DNA of 64,000 bases from Marchantia polymorpha subsp. ruderalis (taxonomy: Eukaryota > Streptophyta > Marchantiopsida > Marchantiales > Marchantiaceae). Below, in pieces: positions 54,866 to 64,000 of the stretch. The notes under the pieces were generated by a model that saw only the letters and a program-made list of their open reading frames with translations, had not been told where the DNA came from and made no database searches. The stretch covers positions 20,158,001 to 20,222,000 of the forward strand of contig AP031358.1 of the NCBI GenBank assembly GCA_037833965.1, given 5' to 3'. The number at the start of each line of letters is the position of its first letter. Positions within the stretch are counted from its first letter, which is position 1. The translations under genes and the position numbers were made by a program.

Positions 54866-55066
54866 TGTTGGAATAGCTGATTTGTGATAAGTCAAATTGT
54901 TTCAATCATTAAGCATGCTTGTACATATAGTGTAGTGTAGTCTATAACATTAGTGTAATGGATAATTGATAAGCTGCGCCCACTCTTTTGAACAGAGATA
55001 TAGTTGTTAAGTCTTTTGTAATATTAGCACTTTAAGAGTATCTTACGGATCTTACTTATTCTAACA
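54866..55066 (-). repeat. 5' LTR of the copia element (201 bp)
   Basis: Same ends as the other LTR (TGTTGGAATAGC to TTATTCTAACA on +). Shared blocks include GATTTGTGAT, TAGTGTAGTCTA and TTATTCTAACA. By eye the two LTRs share roughly three quarters of positions, which points to an old insertion. Confidence 0.9.
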
Positions 55067-55071
55067 ACCAT

Positions 55072-58000
55072 CTTCTGCAAATTTCACAATATATTGTCAT
55101 TGCGGTTTAGCGGCTCACCTCTTGTTCAGTTGAAGCCGACTCTACAAGAATCTTAATTGACCATTCATTACAGAAGGGTACGTTAGATTATATCGCTGCG
55201 ATTCTTTCCGTTACTTCTTTAAGTCAACATGGACTCCAATCTCGACAATTTTGGTTTCTTAAAACTGTTACAATAATCTTATTTGAATTAAAGTAAGCTC
55301 AGGTTACATGCAGACATTGAGAGTAAAAAGTAAAATATCATATAAGTTCAAAAAGTAAATATGTTAGCTTCGTTGTCAGAATTGCATTCCAATTCTTAGA
55401 TTGTCAGAAACAAAAATATGATACAGTTTGAAATTTTGAATGCAGTAATAATATTTTTGATAATTTCGAAATTGAGGTTTTAAAAGAATTTAAAGCTCTC
55501 TTGAATTTTTTTTGAGAAGTAAAAATACCGACATAACAAAAAAAAGTATCTAGTTATCAAGTTATAAAAATAATTTGAAATATGAAAAAATATGGTAAAT
55601 TTTTTATGTCTTAATTTTGATAAAAAAATGTTATTTTTATAGTTATTCATTTTGAAATTTCCATCGTTCATATCAAGCATAAATGTTTTAAGTTCAGTCT
55701 TCTCTCTTACTTGAGTGTGATGACTTGCACTATACTAACAATAAGCAATATATATATATAGCATACTTTGGTTAAAAATTTCTCAAATATTGAGAGACTA
55801 TTGAATTCCATATTTGATGCTATTTTATACAATTTCAACATTGTAGTAAGTTATGTTGTTGTTGATTAAAGATTTTTTTTTAAAAGGATTGAATTCATGT
55901 TCATATTTGAAAGATAAATATCTAAGATAAATACTTCCAATTAAAAACGAGCAATTAATTTCACCATAAAAAATGATTGTGTGAAAGCAATAAAAATAAA
56001 CATATATAATTTCATTTGATATTTTTGTAACAAATATAAATTTAACATATAAATTTTTTTTATGCTAATAAGATTAATTTCTAAATAGTCGTTATACAAA
56101 ATTTACCGTAAATTAAATTTTTCAATGTATGCGTCATGATGATTACTTTGAAAAGTATTTTGAAACTTTAGGCAACATTGCAGTTGTTGCATATCAATAC
56201 AAAGGGTAAATTTAAAATATGAACTTTTTATCAATCACTATTTAACTATTGCTCAGATCTAACTCAAATTTGATTTAATTCTCAAAGTAATCTATTTCTT
56301 GTTTATTTTAATAATTTTTTGCTTTTTCATCTACAAAATTTTGCTCCAACAACATCAAACAGATTCATTAAAAAGCAGTGTCTTGATATTTAGTTTTTTT
56401 TCAGTTCTATATTCATCAAATTGCTTTTTTTGTTTGCGAATTATTGAAAATAATTCATAGAAAAATTATCTTGATTTTAAAATTTTCCATTTTTAATAAA
56501 TTTTTTCACAAACTGATTTTTTTTTTAATAATCTCACTTTTCAATCATCAACAAAATATTTCCAAGCATTCATATCATAAATCATATTTGAAATGCAAAA
56601 GTTTCTAAACAAAAGATTTATAGATTTCATATTTTTTGTATAATTCCTTATTTTAAAAGTAATTAATTTTTATGAAATTTTCATTGAAATTATTCAATAT
56701 CTAAAAATATAGCTTCTAAGTTAAATTGAAATCTTGCAAATTTTAATTAAAAAATAGAATTAAGTTAATAATTTTTATTGTAAATTGATTTTATAAAGTA
56801 AAAAATCTATCAAAATAAAGTGATAAGCAACCAGAATTTTGATAAAATTGGGAAAAATATTACAATGCTTTAAAATTCATAAATAAGTGTTGTTAGATAT
56901 TTTATCACTTTTTATTTTTCAATAATAATTTTTATTCTTTTAAATCTCATTATATGGCAAAGATTGTCAATTTGAATTCAAAAATAATCAAAGTTTGAAT
57001 TGTAGACTTAAAAAGTCATAAAATAAATTGACAAGAAACCTTACAATGCTTTCACTATCATCGAAAATGTCTAGTTAGACATATTATCAGTTCAATGTAT
57101 TTTGTACTATCATTGTACAATCAGCTTATAATTTTTTTATCAGTTATTAAATCATCAATTTTTATCACTTGAAAACACTATTTCATCAAAAATCAGATTT
57201 AGTACATATCATTCATTGAATCATCAGTTTTTTTTTCAATTTTATATGAGTATTTAATCATCTTTCATGACCATCATATATCAATGATTTATTGTCACTT
57301 TATATCATTCATCATGCTTTCACTTATGATCATTTTATACCAGTTCTTAATCATCAATTTGAATCATTTTGTATTTGTACATTATCATCACCCTGTATCA
57401 CTTGTTACGGCTTCAAAATTATTATTTTGCATCATAACTTTATTATAGTTTTTTATGATTTTTTATTGGTACATATTAGCCATTATCATCTTTTTTATCA
57501 ACCATATAATCATTATCTTTTTTACGTTGTATCATTTTGTATTCATCATTTTGCATTGTTTTATGAACCATAATATCAACCTTTTTATCACTTTTTTAAA
57601 ATAATTCATCACCATTTAGAATCATTTAAAAAATTTAATGTATGATTCAAATTTTCTTCATTATTCATCAACATCTTATTGTGATAAGATGTTGATAAGA
57701 TTAAAATCATTTCATATCAGTAATTATATGATAACCTTGACAACTTGCATAAAATTTTTATTATCTTTTAAATTATTTTGTGGTGTTAAATTAATAATTT
57801 TTAAAATACTTTGAATCTGCTTTGAATATTGTATCATTCAATATTTTATCACTTTAAATCATTATTTTAATATCAATTTGAATCATCGTAAAATATTAGT
57901 GTTCATGTGAAAGTAGACTACAGTCAAACCACATGTGTTATTATTGCTTTTCTTGTATGAAGTTTCTTATGTGAATTTTCTCATGTGTTTCATCACATTT

Positions 58001-58450
58001 TCTGACAAGCACAATAAAACACGTTGATTTGTCTGCAATTCTATCCTTCATGTGTCTCAACTAGTATACATTATTACACAACACCGCAAAATATTCATTT
58101 TGAATTCCTGACATGACTTCAGAGGAAAAATGTTAAAAGTCAATCCCTTATTACTTATACTATGATCAATTAGATTAAAATGGAACCACTAGAAGAAAAA
58201 TTGCAAAGTTTTTTTCAACATAAATTACAATGTTGAATAAAAAGATTTGTGTCTGACATGAACATAGTTTTTATGAAATGAATACACATTATTGTATGTG
58301 CTCACTTTGTTTGATAATTTTATTTGAGTGAAAATACTTTTTAGACTAATATCTGTTACGGTCAAATATAAAATTGATCTATACAAATTTATTTTTTTCG
58401 TTTATTTATTTTTAATTCGTTAAAAGATCATGTGTTTAAATAAGAATTAA
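55072..58450. other. Very AT-rich empty region
   Basis: Composition is extreme, with long A and T runs and no gene-like frame. Includes a 13-bp inverted repeat (ATCAACATCTTAT / ATAAGATGTTGAT) at 57667-57696, not surprising in such sequence. Confidence 0.6.
57050..57900 (+). repeat. Low-complexity block rich in ATCA/TCATT on one strand
   Basis: The + strand is crowded with TATCA, ATCATT and CATCA words at irregular short spacing (for example ATCATTTTGTATT, ATCATCACC, TATCAACC), while their complements are scarce. This looks like a degraded simple repeat with strand bias. It has no exact period. Confidence 0.5.
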
Positions 58451-59029
58451 AAAATAATTTATCTGTCACGACATGCCATCATTCCATGCTAATCCCGAAG
58501 GCAGCGGCTACTACGTTTCTCAAAGATAACGCGGTTGAGCAGCGGCCACTGCTGAACTGAAGACACTGACAAACCCAGTAAACCACTATCGGAATAATTG
58601 TCATTGGAGGCAATCGGAGGGTTGGTGACACTTGTCAACATCGGAACGATTGACTCGGAAACCCTACGATCCTCTACAGCGGGCCGCGGCTTTGAGGAAG
58701 GGTCGGGCGTAAAAGTCGCCAGGTTTTGGATGCGCAGTTCGGCCTTCTTTCATGCTTGTTTCATGTCAAGATTGTATTCGTAAGATCGAAAACTTCGGTA
58801 CATCACTGCAAACAAAATTTCATCGCGTAAACTAGTGCTGCAGTGCGAGCTTATTTCGACAAAGGGTTTTTGTTCGAAGCAAAGTTGTAAGTAGACGACG
58901 TTGCCTCTCAATCTACAAGAATCCAAATGTAATAAGTGCATGGTTTATGGATTCTAAATGGATTTGTCTACTATTGTAAATTACTTAATATCCTATCCAT
59001 GCCTACATCGTAGCACTCTAGAATCAGCA

Positions 59030-59605
59030 CAGTTGACTAATCTTGTGTTGCGAGATGGTGGCGATTGGAAATTTATAGGTGGTTTCAAGAAATAGACCAC
59101 ATGACTTATTTCCACTACTTTTATTCGTAAAGAAAATGCGCTTTATGAGAGAAAAGAATGCAATATATTATTTCGCTCGACCTAGTCACGAAACCTACGA
59201 AAATACTCTCGAATTATGGCGATTTTATTTTTTCTCTTTCATTTCTAGCGCTCTCTTTGAATGCATAGTGAGTACTCTTAATGGTTATGTCTGCAATTAT
59301 AAGGAGTGAAAAATCTACCCATGGCTAAGAGGTAGCGCTGTACATTTAGAAGATTTGCCTAGTCTTCTGTTGTAAGATGGTGGCGATCGGAAAATTTCGA
59401 ATATTTTCTAGAAATAGACCACATGATTTATTTCCATCAGTTTTATTGTTCAAAAAAAATGTGGTCCATGAGAGAGAAAATGCACATTATAATTTCGCTC
59501 AACCTAGTCACGAATCCTCCGGAAATACTCTCGAATCATGGCGATCTTTTTTATTATTCGCTTCTAGGGCTATCTTTCCTCTTCACGAGGATAAATGTAA
59601 ATGAT
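59030..59605 (+). repeat. Two-copy tandem duplication, period about 322 bp
   Basis: Copy 1 (about 59030-59325) and copy 2 (about 59350-59605) share GATGGTGGCGAT, AAATAGACCACATGA, ATTTCGCTC, CCTAGTCACGAA and ATACTCTCGAAT in the same order, offset by 321-322 bp. They lie directly upstream of the gene model at 59639, so the duplicated unit may be its promoter or leader. Confidence 0.75.
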
Positions 59606-59638
59606 ATTATTTGTTCCTACAGCCTATCTCAGGTACAA

Positions 59639-60265
59639 ATGCCGAAGACTCAGGGAACTCGGGCCAGTGCTCCGGAAGAGCCTAAGGAAAAAAAGGGAAA
59701 AAGTGTCAGTGAAAATGAAGTTGCCGACGCTAAGCAGCCTGGAACCCGGGAAATAAGGGTTATGTCAGCTAGAGCATACCGGGCGAAGTTGAAGGGTATT
59801 TGTTCAGCAACAGCGAACGGTTCCAGGATGGACATCTGTAATGAAGGTTACATCCACATGAAGTTTCAATTACTAATTGTCGACCGGCTTAAAATTTTCG
59901 CAACGATTCTATATTTTGTCGTATCGTAATCGAAAAAATTCCTAAATTGATTCTTGTCTTTTCCCCAGGAAGAAAATCTTCAGGTGGAGCTGAAGATGAT
60001 TAGATGCTGACGTGTCTAAGGATAGTGCTGCAGGTAAAAGGTCAAAATCTCATCATTTGAACACCATTTCCATGTGTTCTCCTCATGTGCTGTTCATACA
60101 TAATGAAATACCGCTGATGATTGTTATGTGCTTGTTGCAGGAACCTGTATGTGTGAACAGTACTCAGACTTTGTGGTGGACATTTACATAGACAGGGATA
60201 CTGCTGCAGACGGCACGATAACTCTAGAACGGCATTTGAAATTTGCAAAGATCGTATTGCTCTAA
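59639..60265 (+). CDS. Unidentified three-exon gene model (120 aa)
   Basis: I do not recognise the family. The model joins 59639-59846, 60004-60033 and 60141-60265 by GT..AG introns in phase. ATG follows an acceptor-like TTCCTACAG|CCTATC. The start is basic and acidic (MPKTQGTRASAPEEPKEKKG), likely disordered and nuclear-type. The end, CMCEQYSDFVVDIYIDRDTA, looks more folded. An alternative acceptor at 59968/59969 gives a shorter product of about 80 aa ending AEDD. Open exon-like pieces just downstream (60341-60549) suggest the true gene may be longer. It could also be a pseudogene: the model rests on splice signals and open frames only. Confidence 0.35.
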
Positions 60266-60340
60266 AACAGTACTTTCAAAGCCGACTTCAACTCTAATCT
60301 CAGACTTAAAGATTGGTTGATGATATCTGGATGCCTTTAG

Positions 60341-60549
60341 TCGTGATTATCTGGATGACTTGTGTGGGAATTGTGACTTTCTGAGACGCATTCAATCACC
60401 AGACCTCAATGACAAGTCTAAATATCAATCTGCACTGAATGAATCACAGTACTTTGTTGTGCATACTCCTTAGGTACATTGAGAACATCGGGAACCTGAT
60501 TAAATCTAGCTTCACAATGTATATACTGAAAGGTGCTACGAATGATCCC
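60341..60549 (+). other. Two further exon-like open segments
   Basis: After CCTTTAG|T at 60340, 43 open codons (RDYLDDLCGNCDFLRRIQS...) run to a TAG at 60471. That TAG itself forms an acceptor-like CTCCTTAG|G, followed by YIENIGNLIKSSFTMYILKG up to a strong donor CCC|GTGAGTG at 60549/60550. Both look protein-like, but I could not join them in frame to the upstream model, so they may be missed exons or decayed ones. Confidence 0.25.
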
Positions 60550-60768
60550 GTGAGTGTAAATCAAGTCCACGTCTTCAAATGAGACTAATGTCAATATGAG
60601 TAGCCTGAATACAAGTAGAACTTGCGAGTAATTCCGAAATTTGGCTGCAGCCTGTAAGCAAGGGTGAATTTCAAGAACAAAATGTCGTACTAGAAGTTGT
60701 GATTTTATTTCTTAAAATGACAAATTGTTTTTTGAATTCATTTTTAAGATGATACCTTTCAGGCTAAA

Positions 60769-61011
60769 CAACCTTGGGTTGAAGTAAGAGCGAGAGACTA
60801 GTGTGTCCAACAAAACAGTCTGGTGATCCTGCAGCAGTCTGCAAGCATGAATTGGACACAGTTTTTCATGTGTTCGGAACCATAACGCATCGGATATCTG
60901 CTGTGCCTGCCATCAAGTATTTGCTGCCTTGAATTGTCCGACAGGATTTCAAGCTTAGACTCCCATGCTTTGACAACTGTGACAAAAGATTCTGTTGCCA
61001 AATTTCAGATA
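60769..61011 (+). repeat. Left arm of a long inverted duplication
   Basis: About 240 bp related to the reverse complement of 61669-61907, roughly three quarters alike by eye. A 23-nt stretch is identical (60819-60841 with 61830-61852), and so is a 19-nt stretch (60900-60918 with 61764-61782). Confidence 0.8.
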
Positions 61012-61668
61012 GCGTTAAAAAATTTGTCTACAAAACTAAAAGCTTCTGTTCTATTGATAAACCCATTCTTTCTTAAAAACATCTTGTATTTCCGCGACAG
61101 AACAGCAGAATGTCTATGTATGAATGGATATATTCTCTGAGAAAAATCCCAAAAGTCCAAATACATCTGCCAAATTCAGAGTAGGCCAGGATTCAGTAGG
61201 CAGCAAAGGCGAGGCATGACTGCTTATGTCTGTCAACAGTAAAGAAGCAGATTTTCTCTGAACCGCGTTTCAGAGTTTGCCACAAAGAATTGGAACATAC
61301 TCCGCTCGGAATTTCGAGTACCCAAGACATCTGGGATGCAAAGCAGATCGGTGAAACCTTTTGAAATCTCTTATTATTGCTTCAATACTAGTCCTCACCG
61401 CCCCTACAATTGCCCGTTAGACGTCACAGTTTTGATTAAATTTTTGTCATCACCCTACAGTCTCCATCCCGCCCTTCTAATAGTCATTACCGCACCAAAT
61501 ATCCGACTCCTTGTTTGTGTCCCGATGTTCTCCACTTCATCATGGTTGCAGCTTGAGTACTTGCAATTTCCTCATCATCAAAGTATTCTTGGTGATGTTT
61601 GGTAGGATACATGACGGAGCATAAAGTAGATGGATGTTTTAGGATGATAAAAAATTTTAAATTGATTT

Positions 61669-61907
61669 TTATCTGATATTGTGCCAAATAATTTTTTGTT
61701 GACAATTACCAAAGCATGGGAGACTTAACTTTGAATAATATTTAATAAATCAAGGCACCAAACACTTGATGGCAGGCACAGCATATATCTGCTTCCGACC
61801 GCAAGAAGACTCTTTCTAGTTCATGCTTCCAGACTGCTGCAGGATCACCAGAATGCTTTGTTGGAATGACATACTAGTCTCGCTCTTTCTTCAACTCTAG
61901 GTTGCTT
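61669..61907 (-). repeat. Right arm of the long inverted duplication
   Basis: Reverse-oriented copy of 60769-61011, separated from it by about 660 bp. On the - strand it keeps a longer open stretch (SGDPAAVWKHELERVF, then DICCACHQVFGAL). The left arm encodes the same words, but a 10-bp insertion shifts the frame between them. Confidence 0.8.
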
Positions 61908-62262
61908 AGAATATTAACCTCGCCATGATTCAATAGTATGAGGGAGCATCTTGCTTGCAAGAATCCACTTTCAGGCAGAGGGATTTGTGTTAACAACTCA
62001 GCAGCATTCCTAAGATAGAGAAACGAAAAGCTCATGCAAGTCATTACGATTGCACGGTACGCTTCTAAACATGCCGTATTGCGGTTTGCAAACATACACA
62101 ATTTGCACAGGCCAAATTGAGCTCATTGAAAAATGCTTTGTGACAACTACTTACAATCCCAACACAAATTTAAGAAGTTCTAAGTGCAGGCAAGTATTCC
62201 GTGCATTCAATGGCAGGCGATTATGCAGCCGACAAGAAAACTAGTCGCCTTAAAGAGTCTAC

Positions 62263-62798
62263 TCAATCATAAATCAGGTATTTTTTGATAATGTCAGGCC
62301 AGGTATGTAACGATCGCTTGGAAAGTCTCGCTGCAAATTTGAACGACCCGTGCGGTAAAGATGCAGTAACTTTCGTCTCAATTTTGGCAATGATGCCAGT
62401 ATAGGGGATCAAATGAGAGCTCGGGAATTCATCTTCGTACGCTGGGAACTTGTCTGTTGATTTGTTGATTTTTGTCTGTCTCTTACAAATGTACGATCTC
62501 TCTGGCACCATGATCAGCAGGTCCCTAGAAATCCGTAGATCAGAACGATTTAGATAGATCCTTCAGCTGATCAAAACCTTTGATGGGCTTCTTACAGACG
62601 GATTTTTTCTCTATATCCATATACTGTGTTGTGGCTAGAGCTTCATCTTCAAGTGATTTTGGTTCTGTGTTGCGCTGCAATTTCTCGTCGATATGGATAT
62701 CGTAGGCCTGTAAGCCAGACAGTGAAAAAGATCTGAATGTGTTGACGTTTTCAGACTGAGCAGGTTCCAAGCAAAACCTTGCAAATCCAAAATTTTGG
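62263..62798 (-). CDS. Unidentified two-exon gene model on the - strand (partial)
   Basis: Family not recognised. On the - strand a good acceptor (TTCTACTACAG|C) opens exon 62798-62596, with FGFARFCLEPAQSENVNTFR. A strong donor T|GTAAGAAG and acceptor AACAG|AC give a 142-nt intron that joins in frame to 62453-62263, with FPAYEDEFPSSHLIPYTG, ending at TGA. The N-terminal exon(s) were not found. Open frame on both sides of one well-placed intron supports a real or recently decayed gene, but the opposite strand is also partly open here, so strand is not certain. A third open segment on - (about 62020-61874, NAAELLTQIPLPESGFLQ...) may be a further exon. Confidence 0.25.
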
Positions 62799-62799
62799 C

Positions 62800-64000
62800 T
62801 GTAGTAGAATCATATGACAAGGAATCTGATCATATAATATCTGGATTTACTTTGGAAAAGCTTATGGAGTAAGTTTAAGACTGGTTGATTAGCTTACCAC
62901 CTGCTACATTCAGAAAGTTCATGAAACCAATGTCTTTTGGTTGCAGTTTAGTCGATGTACGCCATTGATAGTACCAAACGAAAAGCACCAAGCAATTTGT
63001 GCTAGGAGATGAACAGACACGGAGAAGTAACTAGAAGTCGTTGCTTCCTCGATCCTGGAAAGTTTAGAGTTTTCGGATTGGACTGTACAAATCTAATTTT
63101 GACCGGCCGAGGATCCGCAAGCTTGACAATGCGAGGCAGATTGTTAAAAGAGACTTCCATCTACAAACGAGTACGAAAGACTCATGGTCATCGAGGCTTG
63201 GATTTTCCCAGTAATCCATGGTTGAGTGAACACTGATCCATCGGGTGAAGAGGCCCCAGCAGCTCGTGATCCTCGACACCAGTGTGCAGCTTCACCGAAT
63301 GTTTTCTCCTTATTACTTAAGCTCGAGAGAATCAACTATACTGTCTACTTTGCATGTTTGAGGTCATCCATTGTCCGACGTCTATTCTCTCTCTCTTTGC
63401 GTTCCTGGCAAATGAATGAGATCTCTTGTCGAATTTTGCCAAGTACATGAGTACCACCATTAATAAAAAAAGGTTTCTCTTAACTTCAGCTCTTTTATTT
63501 TCTGAAACTAGCCTCTTGCTTTGCTGTTGCCATTTGAAACTGTCACACCTTGTCAAATGAATGGGGCAGACTCCTCTTTCATTACAGTCCGGAGCATCTC
63601 GCCTTGGGGTTACGCTTTGGTCACGGATGGGCACAGAGCTTGAATAGATTCTCCAGTGAAGGGTGCATCAAGTGTGATGCCTCTTGCCCATTGCATCCAC
63701 CAGATCCTTTCTCCAGGTGGTGGCGTCTATATTACCCTTTTGGATAGGGAGTCGAAGCCTGTCGATTCAGATCCAGGTTCTTCAATCGGCATCTCGGTGA
63801 GGGACTGAAAGTTTTCTGCAAGCGCCTGCTATGGTGAGTCTTATCCTCCGGAAAGATACTTATCGCTCCCATCAGTCTTAATATCACCCTCCAGTAGAGG
63901 GAACGGAGTTCATCCTACCCAATTATGATATTGAAATTATCTCTTCCGATTAGGAGGGATAAGCATGTACATGTGCATACATTCAGTTTTATTAAGAAGT
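62800..64000. other. Window end without supportable gene
   Basis: Near-even composition with short frames on both strands. On + at about 62810-62870 there is an open stretch ending at a strong donor (ATGGA|GTAAGTTT), which could be part of a gene on the opposite strand from the model just to its left. Nothing could be chained. Confidence 0.35.

Larger units (their letters stand above)
49778..55066 (-). mobile_element. Ty1/copia LTR retrotransposon, structurally complete but broken
   Basis: A 5.29-kb element on the - strand, flanked by a perfect 5-bp target duplication ACCAT (49773-49777 and 55067-55071). Both LTRs are present. Next to the 5' LTR, read on -, lies TGGTATCA, the primer site for initiator-Met tRNA; next to the 3' LTR is a purine tract AGTAAAGGAGTG. 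Coding pieces in copia order, reading leftward: gag, a protease remnant, integrase, RT, RNase H. Many stops and frameshifts separate them, and the LTRs have drifted well apart, so this is an old, inactive insertion about 0.7 kb downstream of the tubby-like gene. Confidence 0.93.

Overview
The window reads as nuclear DNA of a land plant, most likely a bryophyte (moss-like). The genes have canonical GT..AG introns, the intergenic DNA is AT-rich, an old Ty1/copia retrotransposon primes from an initiator-Met tRNA site, and the main gene is a plant-only Raf-like kinase. The sequence fixes land plant firmly; bryophyte is inference from low gene density, base composition and family features. Only two genes are certain.

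Layout. 1-4540 is AT-rich intergenic DNA with one short tandem array. 4540-9567 probably holds the promoter and spliced 5' leader of the kinase. 9568-24427 is a 13-exon gene on the + strand for a B3-type Raf-like MAPKKK of the EDR1/SIS8 type, with all kinase motifs intact; I could chain every exon in frame (1180 aa). Its fourth intron is 5.56 kb and carries a satellite-like array of about 22 monomers of about 119 bp in a three-monomer higher-order order. 24428-47000 is mostly intergenic: an LTR-like piece, a decayed gag fragment, two small inverted-repeat elements side by side (one pogo-like), a degenerate U6 snRNA copy, and several perfect hairpins.

47072-49093 is a 4-exon + strand gene for a divergent tubby-like protein (373 aa) without an F-box, with a long Ser-rich insertion and without the usual plant C-terminus. 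49778-55066 is a complete but broken copia element on the - strand, with LTRs, PBS and a 5-bp target duplication ACCAT. 55072-58450 is very AT-rich and empty. 58450-63000 is less AT-rich and holds gene-like pieces that I could not identify: a chained three-exon model on +, further exon-like segments, a two-exon model on -, and a 240-bp inverted duplication between them.

The two firm genes have no visible functional link. The kinase family acts in stress, sugar and defence signalling; tubby domains bind membrane phosphoinositides.
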